This document shows positions 32,867 to 42,001 of a DNA stretch of 64,000 nucleotides, piece after piece; positions within the stretch are counted from its first letter, which is position 1; every line of letters starts with the position of its first letter. The position numbers were made by a program, and so were the translations under genes. Below the pieces are notes generated by a model. The model was not told the origin of the DNA. It saw only the letters and a list, made by a program, of their open reading frames with translations, and made no database searches. This DNA is from Pseudomonas sp. DTU12.3 (GTDB lineage Bacteria; Pseudomonadota; Gammaproteobacteria; Pseudomonadales; Pseudomonadaceae): contig NZ_CP027218.1 of NCBI RefSeq assembly GCF_004124275.1, positions 5,105,001 to 5,169,000 of the forward strand. Reading direction: 5' to 3'.

Positions 32867-35800
32867 ATGGCTTTTACTGATCCGTTCATCCGCCGCCCGG
32901 TGCTCGCCACTGTGGTCAGCCTGTTGATTGTGTTGCTCGGCTTTCAGGCCTGGAGCAAGTTGCCGCTGCGCCAATACCCGCAAATGGAAAACGCCCTGAT
33001 CACGGTGACCACCGCTTACCCCGGGGCCAACGCCGAAACCATTCAGGGCTACATCACCCAGCCGATGCAGCAGAGTCTGGCCAGCGCCGAGGGCATCGAT
33101 TACATGACCTCGGTCAGCCGGCAGAACTTCTCGGTGATTTCGATCTACGCGCGCATCGGCTCCAACACCGACCGCTTGTTCACCGAGTTGCTGGCCAAGG
33201 CCAACGAGGTCAAAAACAAGCTGCCGCAGGACGCCGAAGACCCGGTGCTGAGCAAGGAATCCGCTGACGCTTCGGCGCTGATGTACATCAGTTTCTTCAG
33301 CAAGGATTTAAGCAACCCGCAGATCACCGACTACCTGTCGCGGGTGATCCAGCCAAAACTGGCGACCCTGCCGGGTATGGCCGAAGCGGAGATTCTCGGC
33401 AATCAGGTGTTCGCCATGCGCCTGTGGCTCGACCCGATAAAACTCGCCGGTTTCGGTCTCAGCGCCAGCGACGTGACCAACGCCGTGCGCCAGTACAACT
33501 TCCTCTCCGCCGCTGGCGAAGTAAAAGGCGAGTACGTCGTCACCAGCATCAACGCCAACACCGAGCTGAAGTCGGCCGAGGCCTTTGCGGCGATTCCGCT
33601 CAAGGTCAGTGGCGACAGCCGCGTGCTGCTCAGCGATGTCGCGCGGGTGGAAATGGGCGCGGAAAACTACGATTCGATCAGCTCGTTCGGCGGCACGCCG
33701 TCGGTGTACATCGGCATCAAGGCGACACCGGGCGCCAACCCGCTGGACGTGATCAAGGAAGTGCGCAAGCTGATGCCCGAGCTGGAAGCGCAACTGCCGC
33801 CGAACCTGAAAAGCGAGATTGCCTACGACGCCACGCTGTTCATTCAGGCCTCTATCGATGAAGTGGTGAAAACCCTGTTCGAAGCGGTGCTGATCGTCAT
33901 CGTCGTGGTGTTCCTGTTCCTCGGTGCGCTGCGTTCTGTGGTGATCCCGGTGGTGACCATTCCGCTGTCGATGATCGGCGTGATGTTCTTCATGCAGATC
34001 ATGGGTTACTCGATCAACCTGCTGACGTTGCTGGCGATGGTGCTGGCCATCGGGCTGGTGGTGGACGATGCGATTGTCGTGGTGGAGAACATCCATCGGC
34101 ATATCGAGGAAGGCAAGACGCCATTCGAGGCCGCGCTTGAGGGCGCGCGGGAAATCGCCATGCCGGTGGTGTCGATGACCATCACGCTGGCGGCGGTGTA
34201 CGCGCCGATCGGCTTTCTCACCGGGCTGACCGGGGCGCTGTTCAAGGAGTTCGCGCTGACCCTGGCCGGTGCGGTGGTGATCTCCGGGATCGTCGCCCTG
34301 ACCCTGTCGCCGATGATGTGCGCCTACTTGCTGCGCCACGAACAAAACCCCACAGGCCTGGCGCATCGCCTCGACCGGATCTTCGACAGCCTCAAGCGCC
34401 GCTACCAGAGCATGCTCCACGGCACGCTGAACACGCGGCCGGTGGTGCTGGTGTTTGCGGTGATCGTGTTGTGCCTGATCCCGGTGTTCCTCAAATTCAC
34501 CAAATCGGAGCTGGCGCCGGACGAAGACCAAGGCATCATTTTCATGATGGCCAACGCGCCGCAGCCGACCAACCTCGATTACCTGAGCACCTACACCGAC
34601 GAATTCATCAAGATCTTCAAGGAATTCCCGGAGTACTACTCCTCGTTCCAGATCAACGGCTACAACGGTGTGCAGGCGGGCATCGGTGGTTTCCTGCTGA
34701 AACCCTGGAACGAGCGCAGCCGCACGCAGATGCAGATCCTTCCCGAGGTGCAAGGCAAACTGGGGAACATCCCGGGCCTGCAGATTTTCGGTTTCAACCT
34801 GCCCTCCCTGCCCGGCACCGGTGAAGGTTTGCCGTTCGAATTCGTGATCAATACGGCCAACGATTACGAACTGCTGCTGCAAGTGGCCGACCGGATCAAG
34901 AAACGTGCGATGGAGTCGGGCAAGTTCGCCTTCGTCGACCTTGATCTGGCGTTCGACAAACCGGAAGTGGTGGTCGATATCGACCGCGCCAAGGCTGCGC
35001 AGATGGGCGTGTCAATGCAGGATCTCGGCGGCACGCTGGCGACGCTGCTCGGTGAGGCGGAAATCAATCGTTTCACCATTGAAGGGCGCAGCTACAAGGT
35101 TATCGCCCAGGTCGAACGGCCGTACCGCGACAACCCGGACTGGCTGAACAATTATTACGTGAAAAACACTCAGGGCGAATTGCTGCCGCTGTCGACGCTG
35201 ATCAAGGTCAGCGACCGCGCCCGACCGCGCCAGCTCAACCAGTTCCAGCAACTCAACGCGGCAAAGATTTCCGGTTTCCCGCTGGTGAGCATGGGCGAAG
35301 CCATCGACACCGTGCTGCAGATCGCCCGCGAAGAAGCGCCGGCCGGCTTCGCCTTCGACTATGGCGGCGCATCAAGGCAATTCGTCCAGGAAGGCAGCGC
35401 CTTGTGGGTGACGTTTGCCTTGGCGCTGGCGATCATTTTTCTGGTGCTGGCGGCGCAGTTCGAAAGCTTCCGTGATCCGTTGGTGATTCTGGTGACGGTG
35501 CCGTTGTCGATCTGCGGCGCATTGATTCCGCTGTTCCTCGGCTGGTCGAGCATGAACATCTATACCCAGGTCGGGCTGGTCACGCTGATCGGTCTGATCA
35601 GCAAGCACGGGATCCTGATCGTCGAATTCGCCAACCAGTTGCGCAAGGACAAAGGCCTGACGGCACGTGAGGCGGTGGAGGAAGCGGCAGCGATTCGGCT
35701 ACGGCCGGTGCTGATGACCACGGCGGCGATGGTGTTTGGCATGGTGCCGTTGATTCTGGCCACCGGTGCGGGGGCGGTCAGCCGCTTTGATATCGGCATG

Positions 35801-35902
35801 GTGATTGCGACAGGGATGTCGATCGGCACGTTGTTCACGCTGTTCGTCCTGCCGTGCGTTTACACCCTGCTGGCAAAACCCGATCCCAAACCAACCGCGT
35901 AA
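32867..35902 (+). CDS. mexW: RND multidrug efflux pump, MexW-like
   Basis: This is a 1011-residue HAE1-type RND transporter with 12 membrane segments and two large periplasmic loops. The proton-relay aspartates are in GLVVDDAIVVVEN (about residues 400-412). The start MAFTDPFIRRPVLATV follows AAGGAATCCCC. It would form a tripartite pump with the adaptor just upstream. No outer-membrane factor gene is present, so OprM or another shared channel is expected. Substrates are not known; MexVW of P. aeruginosa exports several antibiotics. Confidence 0.9.
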   Translation: MAFTDPFIRRPVLATVVSLLIVLLGFQAWSKLPLRQYPQMENALITVTTAYPGANAETIQGYITQPMQQSLASAEGIDYMTSVSRQNFSVISIYARIGSNTDRLFTELLAKANEVKNKLPQDAEDPVLSKESADASALMYISFFSKDLSNPQITDYLSRVIQPKLATLPGMAEAEILGNQVFAMRLWLDPIKLAGFGLSASDVTNAVRQYNFLSAAGEVKGEYVVTSINANTELKSAEAFAAIPLKVSGDSRVLLSDVARVEMGAENYDSISSFGGTPSVYIGIKATPGANPLDVIKEVRKLMPELEAQLPPNLKSEIAYDATLFIQASIDEVVKTLFEAVLIVIVVVFLFLGALRSVVIPVVTIPLSMIGVMFFMQIMGYSINLLTLLAMVLAIGLVVDDAIVVVENIHRHIEEGKTPFEAALEGAREIAMPVVSMTITLAAVYAPIGFLTGLTGALFKEFALTLAGAVVISGIVALTLSPMMCAYLLRHEQNPTGLAHRLDRIFDSLKRRYQSMLHGTLNTRPVVLVFAVIVLCLIPVFLKFTKSELAPDEDQGIIFMMANAPQPTNLDYLSTYTDEFIKIFKEFPEYYSSFQINGYNGVQAGIGGFLLKPWNERSRTQMQILPEVQGKLGNIPGLQIFGFNLPSLPGTGEGLPFEFVINTANDYELLLQVADRIKKRAMESGKFAFVDLDLAFDKPEVVVDIDRAKAAQMGVSMQDLGGTLATLLGEAEINRFTIEGRSYKVIAQVERPYRDNPDWLNNYYVKNTQGELLPLSTLIKVSDRARPRQLNQFQQLNAAKISGFPLVSMGEAIDTVLQIAREEAPAGFAFDYGGASRQFVQEGSALWVTFALALAIIFLVLAAQFESFRDPLVILVTVPLSICGALIPLFLGWSSMNIYTQVGLVTLIGLISKHGILIVEFANQLRKDKGLTAREAVEEAAAIRLRPVLMTTAAMVFGMVPLILATGAGAVSRFDIGMVIATGMSIGTLFTLFVLPCVYTLLAKPDPKPTA

Positions 35903-35905
35903 CCC

Positions 35906-35996
35906 CTGTAGGAGTGAGCCTGCTCGCGATAGCGGTGTGCCATTCAAATCATTATTAACTGACAGGCCGCTATCGCGAGCAGGCTCACTCCTATAC
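35906..35996. repeat. REP inverted pair, family A variant
   Basis: Arms ctgtaggagtgagcctgctc(gcgatagcgg) and inverse lie after mexW. Confidence 0.9.
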
Positions 35997-36019
35997 GGGA
36001 TCTGTGTCGTCTCGGGCAT

Positions 36020-36050
36020 AAAAAAAGGCCTCGCATCTGCGAGGCCTTTC
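36020..36050. terminator. Bidirectional terminator between mexW and the wapQ operon
   Basis: ggcctcgc/gcgaggcc stem flanked by an A-run and by tttcatttt. It can serve both converging transcripts. Confidence 0.85.
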
Positions 36051-36068
36051 ATTTTGGCTTCAATCGGT

Positions 36069-36296
36069 TCAACTCTGCGGCCTCATCCCTTGGGAAAGCC
36101 CGAACATGAACAACAATAAATCATGGTCGGGTTTAGTCGCCACGGAGGCTTTCGCCACCCGTGGCATTGCGCAGTGGGCGTCGTCTACTGACGCGCCAAC
36201 AACCTGCATGCGGGGCTGCTCCCAAGCCGCCACCGCCAATGATGCAACTGCCAAGGCTCCAACCAGAAACAAACCTCGTGCAATTTCTAGTTTCAT
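36069..36296 (-). CDS. Small exported hypothetical protein, third gene of the orf222-wapQ unit
   Basis: This is a 75-residue protein with a signal sequence or N-terminal anchor (MKLEIARGLFLVGALAVASLAV cut at about residue 23) and a short polar tail. AAAGG inside the wapQ tail lies 9 bases before its ATG, and the start is only 2 bases from the wapQ stop, so it is translated from the same message. P. putida has a three-gene ColR-controlled unit (PP0903-PP0905, from memory) in the same place. The function is unknown. Confidence 0.7.
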   Translation of the reverse strand: MKLEIARGLFLVGALAVASLAVAAWEQPRMQVVGASVDDAHCAMPRVAKASVATKPDHDLLLFMFGLSQGMRPQS

Positions 36297-36298
36297 CG

Positions 36299-37012
36299 CT
36301 ATAAACCTTTGATAGCGCTGCCAAACGCCGTCTCATAAAAATAGACGAGTTTTTTCCAGTCCGTATCGCTGAACGACGAATGGCGGCGCAATTGCTTCAT
36401 GTCATGGGAGGCGGCGCGATAAGCGGTCAGACGCTGGCGGCATTTCTCCAGGTCGATCAACGCTACTTCGACCTTGGCCGAATCGCCTTCGCCGGTTACC
36501 CGTACAAATACGTGTTTGATATAGATGCAGCTGTGCTGCCAACGGCCCTTGTGCATGCGCGCAAGGTTCTCGGCGAGGTCTTTGAGCACGCGTTCGTAAA
36601 CGGCTTCGCCGTATTGCGCGCGACCACCCGCCGCTTCCCACTTTTCCAGTTCGTCAAAGCCGTCCAGCGACTTGGTCACCAGCAGCGCACGCCACTTGTA
36701 CTGCGGATCAGGCTGCGCGCCGCAGAAGACGATTTCCGGCACGCGCACGCCAAGTTTGCTCACGCCGGTCAGGGCGTCCAGCTCACGCAACACCGTCGGG
36801 CGGCCGAACGGATGCAGCCAACTGCGGTAGATGTGTCCGGTCTGGCGTTTTGCATACAGCAATTGACCGTCACGCCCGATGACTCGTTGCACACCACTTT
36901 CGCCACCACGCCGCACGTTGGGTTCTTCTACCCACTCACCACGCTGGTTCCAGTAATAGTCAAAAAGATCCTGCGGAGCGACGTCCGTTTCTGCTGCAAA
37001 TTGCACTGCCAT
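36299..37012 (-). CDS. wapQ: LPS core heptose kinase-like protein (InaA/WapQ)
   Basis: This is a 237-residue protein of the LPS kinase family (InaA, WaaP/WapQ-like). It has a kinase-like core with LLYAKRQTGHIYRS (ATP-binding lysine region), HKGRWQHSCIYIKHVFV (HRD-like catalytic loop) and VALIDLEKCRQ (DFG-like). It probably phosphorylates heptose of the lipopolysaccharide core. In P. fluorescens WCS365 and P. putida the orf222-wapQ (warA/warB-type) operon is under ColR control and needed for outer-membrane integrity. It starts 4 bases after the methyltransferase stop. Confidence 0.85.
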   Translation of the reverse strand: MAVQFAAETDVAPQDLFDYYWNQRGEWVEEPNVRRGGESGVQRVIGRDGQLLYAKRQTGHIYRSWLHPFGRPTVLRELDALTGVSKLGVRVPEIVFCGAQPDPQYKWRALLVTKSLDGFDELEKWEAAGGRAQYGEAVYERVLKDLAENLARMHKGRWQHSCIYIKHVFVRVTGEGDSAKVEVALIDLEKCRQRLTAYRAASHDMKQLRRHSSFSDTDWKKLVYFYETAFGSAIKGL

Positions 37013-37016
37013 CCCA

Positions 37017-37685
37017 CTACCTCTTGCGTAATACGTAAACCCGCCACATGGCATAGAGCGGGATGAAATCCAGTTGTTCCTGTATGCGGAACCCTGCCTC
37101 TTCGAATTCTTTTTCCACCGTAACAGCCGGTAACACAAAACGGTTCTGGTAACCTTCCTGCCCACGCTTGGCCTCGGCCTTTTTGCGTTTCCAGGCCTTG
37201 AAGTTGCCATCCACCCACAGCGAAATGATCACGCTGTCGCGGGTGACGCGCTCGAATTCACGCAGAATGGCCCGTCGATGCTCGGCTTCACCGATGTGAT
37301 GAAGCAAACGCATGCAAAAAATGCTGTCGACGGCGTTATCAGGCAAGGCAATGTCGAACGCAGAAGTGTGCAAGGGTTGTACCCGTTTCACCACATCCGC
37401 CGGTTGCGCTTGCATCGCCGTCCGGATCATCGACTCGGAGTTATCCGCACCGATGATCACCCGATTCGGTTTTTCCGCCAGCAATGGCCAGAAGCGCCCC
37501 GCACCGCACGGCAAATCCAGCACCAGACCCGGTTCACCGGCCAACGTCAGCGCCTTGCGGGCCAACTGTTCGTCGCGCCAATGTGACAACCGGCGACCGA
37601 GATCGGCTTGATGCTTGCGCAAATATTTTTGCGCGTGGTTGTCGTCGTACTTTTCGGAAAAATCGAGTTTGATCGGGCCGGCCAT
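37017..37685 (-). CDS. Class I SAM-dependent methyltransferase (Orf222)
   Basis: This is a 222-residue enzyme, exactly the size of Orf222 next to wapQ in P. fluorescens WCS365. Methyltransferase motif I is VLDLPCGAGRF (about residues 55-65), followed by IIGADNSESMI and SIFCMRLLHHI. The target is unknown; the context suggests LPS or a lipid. The ATG at 37685 is preferred over a GTG three bases earlier, with AGGAG 8 bases upstream. A ColR-box-like site ends 69 bases before the ATG. Confidence 0.85.
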   Translation of the reverse strand: MAGPIKLDFSEKYDDNHAQKYLRKHQADLGRRLSHWRDEQLARKALTLAGEPGLVLDLPCGAGRFWPLLAEKPNRVIIGADNSESMIRTAMQAQPADVVKRVQPLHTSAFDIALPDNAVDSIFCMRLLHHIGEAEHRRAILREFERVTRDSVIISLWVDGNFKAWKRKKAEAKRGQEGYQNRFVLPAVTVEKEFEEAGFRIQEQLDFIPLYAMWRVYVLRKR

Positions 37686-37754
37686 CACCAGGACTCCTGA
37701 ATTGCTGATGTCACCACCTTAGGGAGCGGCATGTCAGCGTCAGGTCATCCATTT

Positions 37755-37770
37755 GTGAAAAAAATGTCCG
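37755..37770 (-). promoter_or_regulatory. Candidate ColR-binding site of the orf222-wapQ operon
   Basis: Minus-strand sequence CGGACATTTTTTTCAC agrees with YYNASNNYTTTTTCAC at all defined positions but the second. It ends 69 bases before the orf222 ATG. Published control of this operon by ColR makes the call likely, though the exact site is my reading. Confidence 0.7.
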
Positions 37771-37847
37771 GTAAACCCGCAAACTATTTCAAGGTTATAC
37801 AGGATTTAGACAGGTTGGCGGGAGTGGCTGGGTGCCACCACCGCCTG

Positions 37848-39122
37848 TCAGTCTTTGCCCAGATCCACTTCGAAGCGACAGCCATTGGGCTCCATAGTGC
37901 TCAAAGTCACCGTCCAGCCCTGGTTCTCGCAGATGCGCTGCACCAGCGACAAGCCAAGCCCGAGACCTTCACCACGATTTTCGCTGCCACGGACAAATGG
38001 CTGGAACATCGCCTCGCGTTTCTCCTCGGGAATACCCACACCCGAATCCTCAACGACGAACCCGTTAGCTTTCAGCGTCAGGCGAATGAAGCCCTGCTCG
38101 GTGTAGTGACAGGCATTGCGCAACAGATTGCCCATCACTGCGGTCAGCAACGTGGCGTTGAAACAGGTATCCGGCGGGTTGCCGCGTTCGAACTGCAATT
38201 TCAGCCCTTTGCTTTCGATCGGCTCACGCCATACGCACAACAGATTGTCGGCGACATGCGCGAGATCGTGTTGCGGCGCCATGCCCGCATCTTCGCGCTG
38301 AGCACGGGCAAGCATCAGGAAGGTCTGCACCAGCTCGCGCATTTCCTCGCTGGCCCGGGCAATGCGCTCGACCTGCGAGCGGCCGCGTTGATCGATCGCC
38401 GGGTTTTCCATCAACAACTCACAAGAACTCGCCAGCACCATCAGCGGTGTACGCAACTCGTGGCTGACGTCACTGGTAAACAAGCGCTCGCGGGTCAGTG
38501 CCTGCCGCAGCCTGCCCAGCGTGGCGTCGAACGCCACCGCCAGTTCACCGACTTCATCAGCGGCGTAATCCGGCGCCAGCGGCGGCGCCAATCCGAGCAA
38601 CTGGTCTCGGTGACGCACCTGCCGTGCGAGGCGCACCACCGGCGCCATCACTTTGCGCGCCAGCACCCAGCCGAGGAATACCGCCAGCGCCAGACTGAGC
38701 ACGAAGCCCACCAGCACCACGGCAAACAGTACGCGCTCGCGCTCTTCAAAATCGCTTTGATCCTGCAGCAGCACATAACGGCGACCGTCGACGATTTCGA
38801 CCATCGCGTGATACGACAGCTGCTCACGGAAGACTTCGTGGAAACCGGAATCGAGGTGACGCAAATCCTTCGGCAACTCGAAATCACCGGGGCCGCCGCT
38901 GAAATAGAACAACTGATCCGGCTCCGGCCGATGGCTCCAGTCCGAAACGTTGTCCATCAGGAGCAGGCGCTGCAAGTCGCCGCCCAGGCCTGCTGAAATC
39001 AGTTTTTCTTCCACCAGGTGCACGGTGGCGACGATGCCCATGGCGAAGGCTCCGGCCACCAGCGCGCTCATCAGCGCAAAGGCAATGATGATCCGCTGGG
39101 AAAGGCTTTGCTTAAACTCCAT
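37848..39122 (-). CDS. colS: Sensor histidine kinase ColS
   Basis: This is a 424-residue inner-membrane kinase. It has membrane segments at about residues 12-34 and 130-152 around a periplasmic domain of about 95 residues, then HAMP, a DHp domain with the phospho-accepting histidine in TSDVSHELRTPL (about 228-239) and a catalytic domain with NLLRNACHY, VEDSGVGIP and GLGLGLSLV. ColS senses excess zinc, iron and other metals in P. putida. Its ATG at 39122 lies 11 bases inside colR, so the two are coupled. The C-terminal gene end is followed by the orf222 unit. Confidence 0.9.
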   Translation of the reverse strand: MEFKQSLSQRIIIAFALMSALVAGAFAMGIVATVHLVEEKLISAGLGGDLQRLLLMDNVSDWSHRPEPDQLFYFSGGPGDFELPKDLRHLDSGFHEVFREQLSYHAMVEIVDGRRYVLLQDQSDFEERERVLFAVVLVGFVLSLALAVFLGWVLARKVMAPVVRLARQVRHRDQLLGLAPPLAPDYAADEVGELAVAFDATLGRLRQALTRERLFTSDVSHELRTPLMVLASSCELLMENPAIDQRGRSQVERIARASEEMRELVQTFLMLARAQREDAGMAPQHDLAHVADNLLCVWREPIESKGLKLQFERGNPPDTCFNATLLTAVMGNLLRNACHYTEQGFIRLTLKANGFVVEDSGVGIPEEKREAMFQPFVRGSENRGEGLGLGLSLVQRICENQGWTVTLSTMEPNGCRFEVDLGKD

Positions 39123-39795
39123 CACGCCCCTCGGCCAAGCGGTAACCGACGCCGTGCACGGTGTGCAGCAGCGGCTTGGCGAACGGTTTGTCGATCACTT
39201 GACGCAATTGGTGAACGTGGCTGCGCAGGCTGTCGCTGTCCGGGCAATCATCGCCCCACAGGGCCTCTTCGAGAATTTCCCGGCGCAACACATGCGGGCT
39301 CTTCTGCATCAACACCGCGAGCAGCTTGAGGCCGACCGGGTTGAGCTTGAGCAGCTTGCCTTCGCGGGTCACTTCGAGAGTGTCGAGATCGTAGCTCAGG
39401 TCACCGACCTGCAAGGCACGGCGTCCGCCGCCCTGCGCCCGGCGCATCACCGCTTCCACGCGCGCGGCCAGCTCGGACAAGGCAAACGGCTTGACCAGAT
39501 AGTCGTCGGCGCCGGACTTGAAGCCCTGCAAGCGATCATCGAGTTGATCACGCGCGGTGAGCATGATCACCGGTGTATCGCGACGGGCGTCTTCGCGCAG
39601 GCGTTTGCACAGGGTGTAGCCGTCGATACCTGGCAACATGATGTCGAGCACGATCAGGTCGTAATGCTCGGTGGCGGCCAGATGCAGGCCCGACAGACCG
39701 TCCTGGGCGCAATCGACGGTATAGCCTTTGAGCCCCAGATAATCGGCCAGATTGGCCAGGATATCGCGGTTGTCTTCGACCAATAGAATTCGCAT
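39112..39795 (-). CDS. colR: Response regulator ColR
   Basis: This is a 227-residue OmpR-type regulator, with receiver phosphorylation site D51 in IVLDIMLPG and a C-terminal winged helix (about residues 130-222). ColRS maintains membrane barrier and metal tolerance, and is needed for root colonisation in P. fluorescens. The ATG at 39795 follows GGAGTGCCC. Its probable binding sites occur at 2548, 37755 and 39912. Confidence 0.92.
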   Translation of the reverse strand: MRILLVEDNRDILANLADYLGLKGYTVDCAQDGLSGLHLAATEHYDLIVLDIMLPGIDGYTLCKRLREDARRDTPVIMLTARDQLDDRLQGFKSGADDYLVKPFALSELAARVEAVMRRAQGGGRRALQVGDLSYDLDTLEVTREGKLLKLNPVGLKLLAVLMQKSPHVLRREILEEALWGDDCPDSDSLRSHVHQLRQVIDKPFAKPLLHTVHGVGYRLAEGRDGV

Positions 39796-39911
39796 GGGCA
39801 CTCCTCCGTACACAGTAACGGCCGTCATGGCCCGCGCAGCTTAAGGCCATCGCCAGCTCAGAGCTAGGGCTGAAAGCCGCGTAAATCAACTCTCTCAACC
39901 AAATTAAAGTC

Positions 39912-39927
39912 TTAACAAGTTTTTCAC
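39912..39927 (+). promoter_or_regulatory. Candidate ColR-binding site of the LTA-synthase-like gene
   Basis: Sequence TTAACAAGTTTTTCAC agrees with YYNASNNYTTTTTCAC at all defined positions but the eighth. It ends 70 bases before the start codon at 39998, within the 202-base divergent region shared with colR. Confidence 0.65.
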
Positions 39928-39997
39928 TATCGGTTCACAACCTGACTACAGTCACCAAGCGACACTCTCGCGCCATTAGATATAGGGAATGTAGACA

Positions 39998-41947
39998 ATG
40001 GACTTTTTCAAGACGGCGCCCCTGCGCCTTTTGCTGCTGATCACCGGCGCCTGGCTGGTGATCTTTTCCGTAACCCGCGCCGTTTTGCTGCTGACGCATC
40101 TGGATGAGGCCGGTGGCGGAGCCTTTTCCGTGTTCGGCATCGGCCTGCTGTATGACCTCGGCTTTCTTGCCTATGCAGCATTGCCGATGGGCCTGTATTT
40201 GCTGCTGTGCCCGCCGGCGTTATGGCGGCGTCGCGGCCATCGCTGGTTTCTGCAAGGCCTGTTCACGGTCAGCCTGTTCGCCATGCTGTTCGTCTCGGTG
40301 GCCGAGTGGCTGTTCTGGGATGAGTTCGGCGTGCGCTTCAACTTTATCGCCGTCGACTACCTGGTGTATTCCGATGAAGTGCTGAACAACGTGCTGGAGT
40401 CGTATCCGATCGCTACGCTGCTGAGCATTCTGGCGCTGCTGGCGGTTGCCATCAGTTTTGCCCTGCGCAAGCCGTTCAATGCTGCACTGGACGCTCCGCT
40501 GCCGCCGTTGCGTCGACGTTTGCTCAATGCATTGGCATTGCTGCTGGTAACGGGGTTGAGCCTGCAACTGCTCAGCCAGGACGCTCCGCGCGCCCAAGGC
40601 GGCAATGCCTATCAGAATGAGTTGGCGAGCAATGGCCCTTACCAGTTCTTCGCCGCATTTCGTAACAACGAACTCGACTACACGCAGTTCTACAGCAGCC
40701 ACGCGCCTGACGTGGTCGCCCGGCAGATTCGCGCCGAACTGAACGAACCCAACGCCCGCTTCATCGGCCAGGATCCGCAGGACATCCGCCGGATGATCGA
40801 CAACCCTGGCACCGCGCGCACACCGAACATCGTCCTGGTGACCATCGAAAGCCTCAGCGCCAAGTATCTGGGCAGCAATGGTGACGATCGCAACCTGACG
40901 CCGAACCTCGATGCCCTGCGCAAGCAGAGCCTGTACTTCAACAATTTCTACGCCACCGGCACCCGTACCGACCGCGGTCTGGAAGCCATCACCCTGGCGA
41001 TTCCACCGACGCCGGGCCGTTCGATCGTCAAGCGCATCGGTCGTGAAAGCGGCTTTGCCAGCCTTGGCCAGCAACTGAGTGCGGTGGGTTACGACAGCGT
41101 GTTTGTCTACGGCGGACGCGGTTACTTCGACAACATGAATGCGTTCTTCAGCGGCAACGGTTACCGCGTGGTCGATCAGAGCAGCGTCGATGAAGCCGAC
41201 ATTCACTTCAAGAATGCCTGGGGCATGGCCGACGAGGATCTGTACAAACAGACGCTGAAACTGGCCGATGCGGACTATGCGAAACAGCAGCCATTTTTGT
41301 TGCAGCTGATGACTACATCCAACCATCGTCCCTATACCTACCCGGATAATCGCATCGACATCAAATCCGGTAACGGTCGTGATGGTGCGGTGAAGTACAC
41401 CGACTATGCGATCGGCCAGTTCCTTGAACAGGCACGGCAGAAACCGTGGTTCGACAATACGATCTTCATCTTCGTCGCCGACCACACTGCCGGGAGTGCG
41501 GGCAAGGAAGACTTGCCAATCGCCAACTATCAGATCCCGCTGTTCATCTATGCACCGAAGTTCATCGAGCCACGCGAGAACGGCCAACTGGCCAGCCAGA
41601 TCGACCTTGCGCCGACGCTGCTGGGCCTGTTGAACCTGGATTACCAATCGACGTTCTTTGGCCGCAACCTGTTGCAGGACAATCCGCTGCCACCGCGCGT
41701 GGTGGTCGGCAACTACCAGCATCTGGGCCTGTTCGACGGCAAGAATCTGGCGATTCTCAGCCCGCGCCAAGGCCTGCGTCGCCATGACGATGCGCTGAGC
41801 GAAAGCCGTGAATCCCGGGCGACCAGCGATGATCCGCTGATCAGCCGCGCCATCACCTATTACCAATCTGCCAGTTATGGCTTCAAGCAACAGCTGCTTG
41901 GCTGGAAAGCACCCAAGGAGGGTGCCCCGCAAGTCAGCGAACGTTAA
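39998..41947 (+). CDS. LTA synthase/phosphoethanolamine transferase-type sulfatase-fold membrane enzyme
   Basis: This is a 649-residue protein with five membrane segments (residues 1 to about 190) and a C-terminal alkaline-phosphatase/sulfatase domain. Active-site elements are visible: NIVLVTIESLSAKY, the nucleophile region ATGTRTDRG (about residues 316-324), TSNHRPY and VADHTAG. Relatives transfer phosphoglycerol or phosphoethanolamine to glycans or lipid A. Its position next to colR, behind a ColR-like site, suggests envelope remodelling under metal or membrane stress. The donor and acceptor are not determinable. Confidence 0.85.
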   Translation: MDFFKTAPLRLLLLITGAWLVIFSVTRAVLLLTHLDEAGGGAFSVFGIGLLYDLGFLAYAALPMGLYLLLCPPALWRRRGHRWFLQGLFTVSLFAMLFVSVAEWLFWDEFGVRFNFIAVDYLVYSDEVLNNVLESYPIATLLSILALLAVAISFALRKPFNAALDAPLPPLRRRLLNALALLLVTGLSLQLLSQDAPRAQGGNAYQNELASNGPYQFFAAFRNNELDYTQFYSSHAPDVVARQIRAELNEPNARFIGQDPQDIRRMIDNPGTARTPNIVLVTIESLSAKYLGSNGDDRNLTPNLDALRKQSLYFNNFYATGTRTDRGLEAITLAIPPTPGRSIVKRIGRESGFASLGQQLSAVGYDSVFVYGGRGYFDNMNAFFSGNGYRVVDQSSVDEADIHFKNAWGMADEDLYKQTLKLADADYAKQQPFLLQLMTTSNHRPYTYPDNRIDIKSGNGRDGAVKYTDYAIGQFLEQARQKPWFDNTIFIFVADHTAGSAGKEDLPIANYQIPLFIYAPKFIEPRENGQLASQIDLAPTLLGLLNLDYQSTFFGRNLLQDNPLPPRVVVGNYQHLGLFDGKNLAILSPRQGLRRHDDALSESRESRATSDDPLISRAITYYQSASYGFKQQLLGWKAPKEGAPQVSER

Positions 41948-41950
41948 TCG

Positions 41951-41987
41951 AACCGCCCCGGGCTGATGTTCCGGGGCGTTTTCTTTT
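41951..41987 (+). terminator. Intrinsic terminator after the LTA-synthase-like gene
   Basis: cgccccgg/ccggggcg stem followed by ttttctttt, beginning right after the stop. It overlaps the leader of the PAP2 gene, so readthrough may be limited. Confidence 0.75.
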
Positions 41988-42001
41988 ATGCAGGATCCGA
42001 C

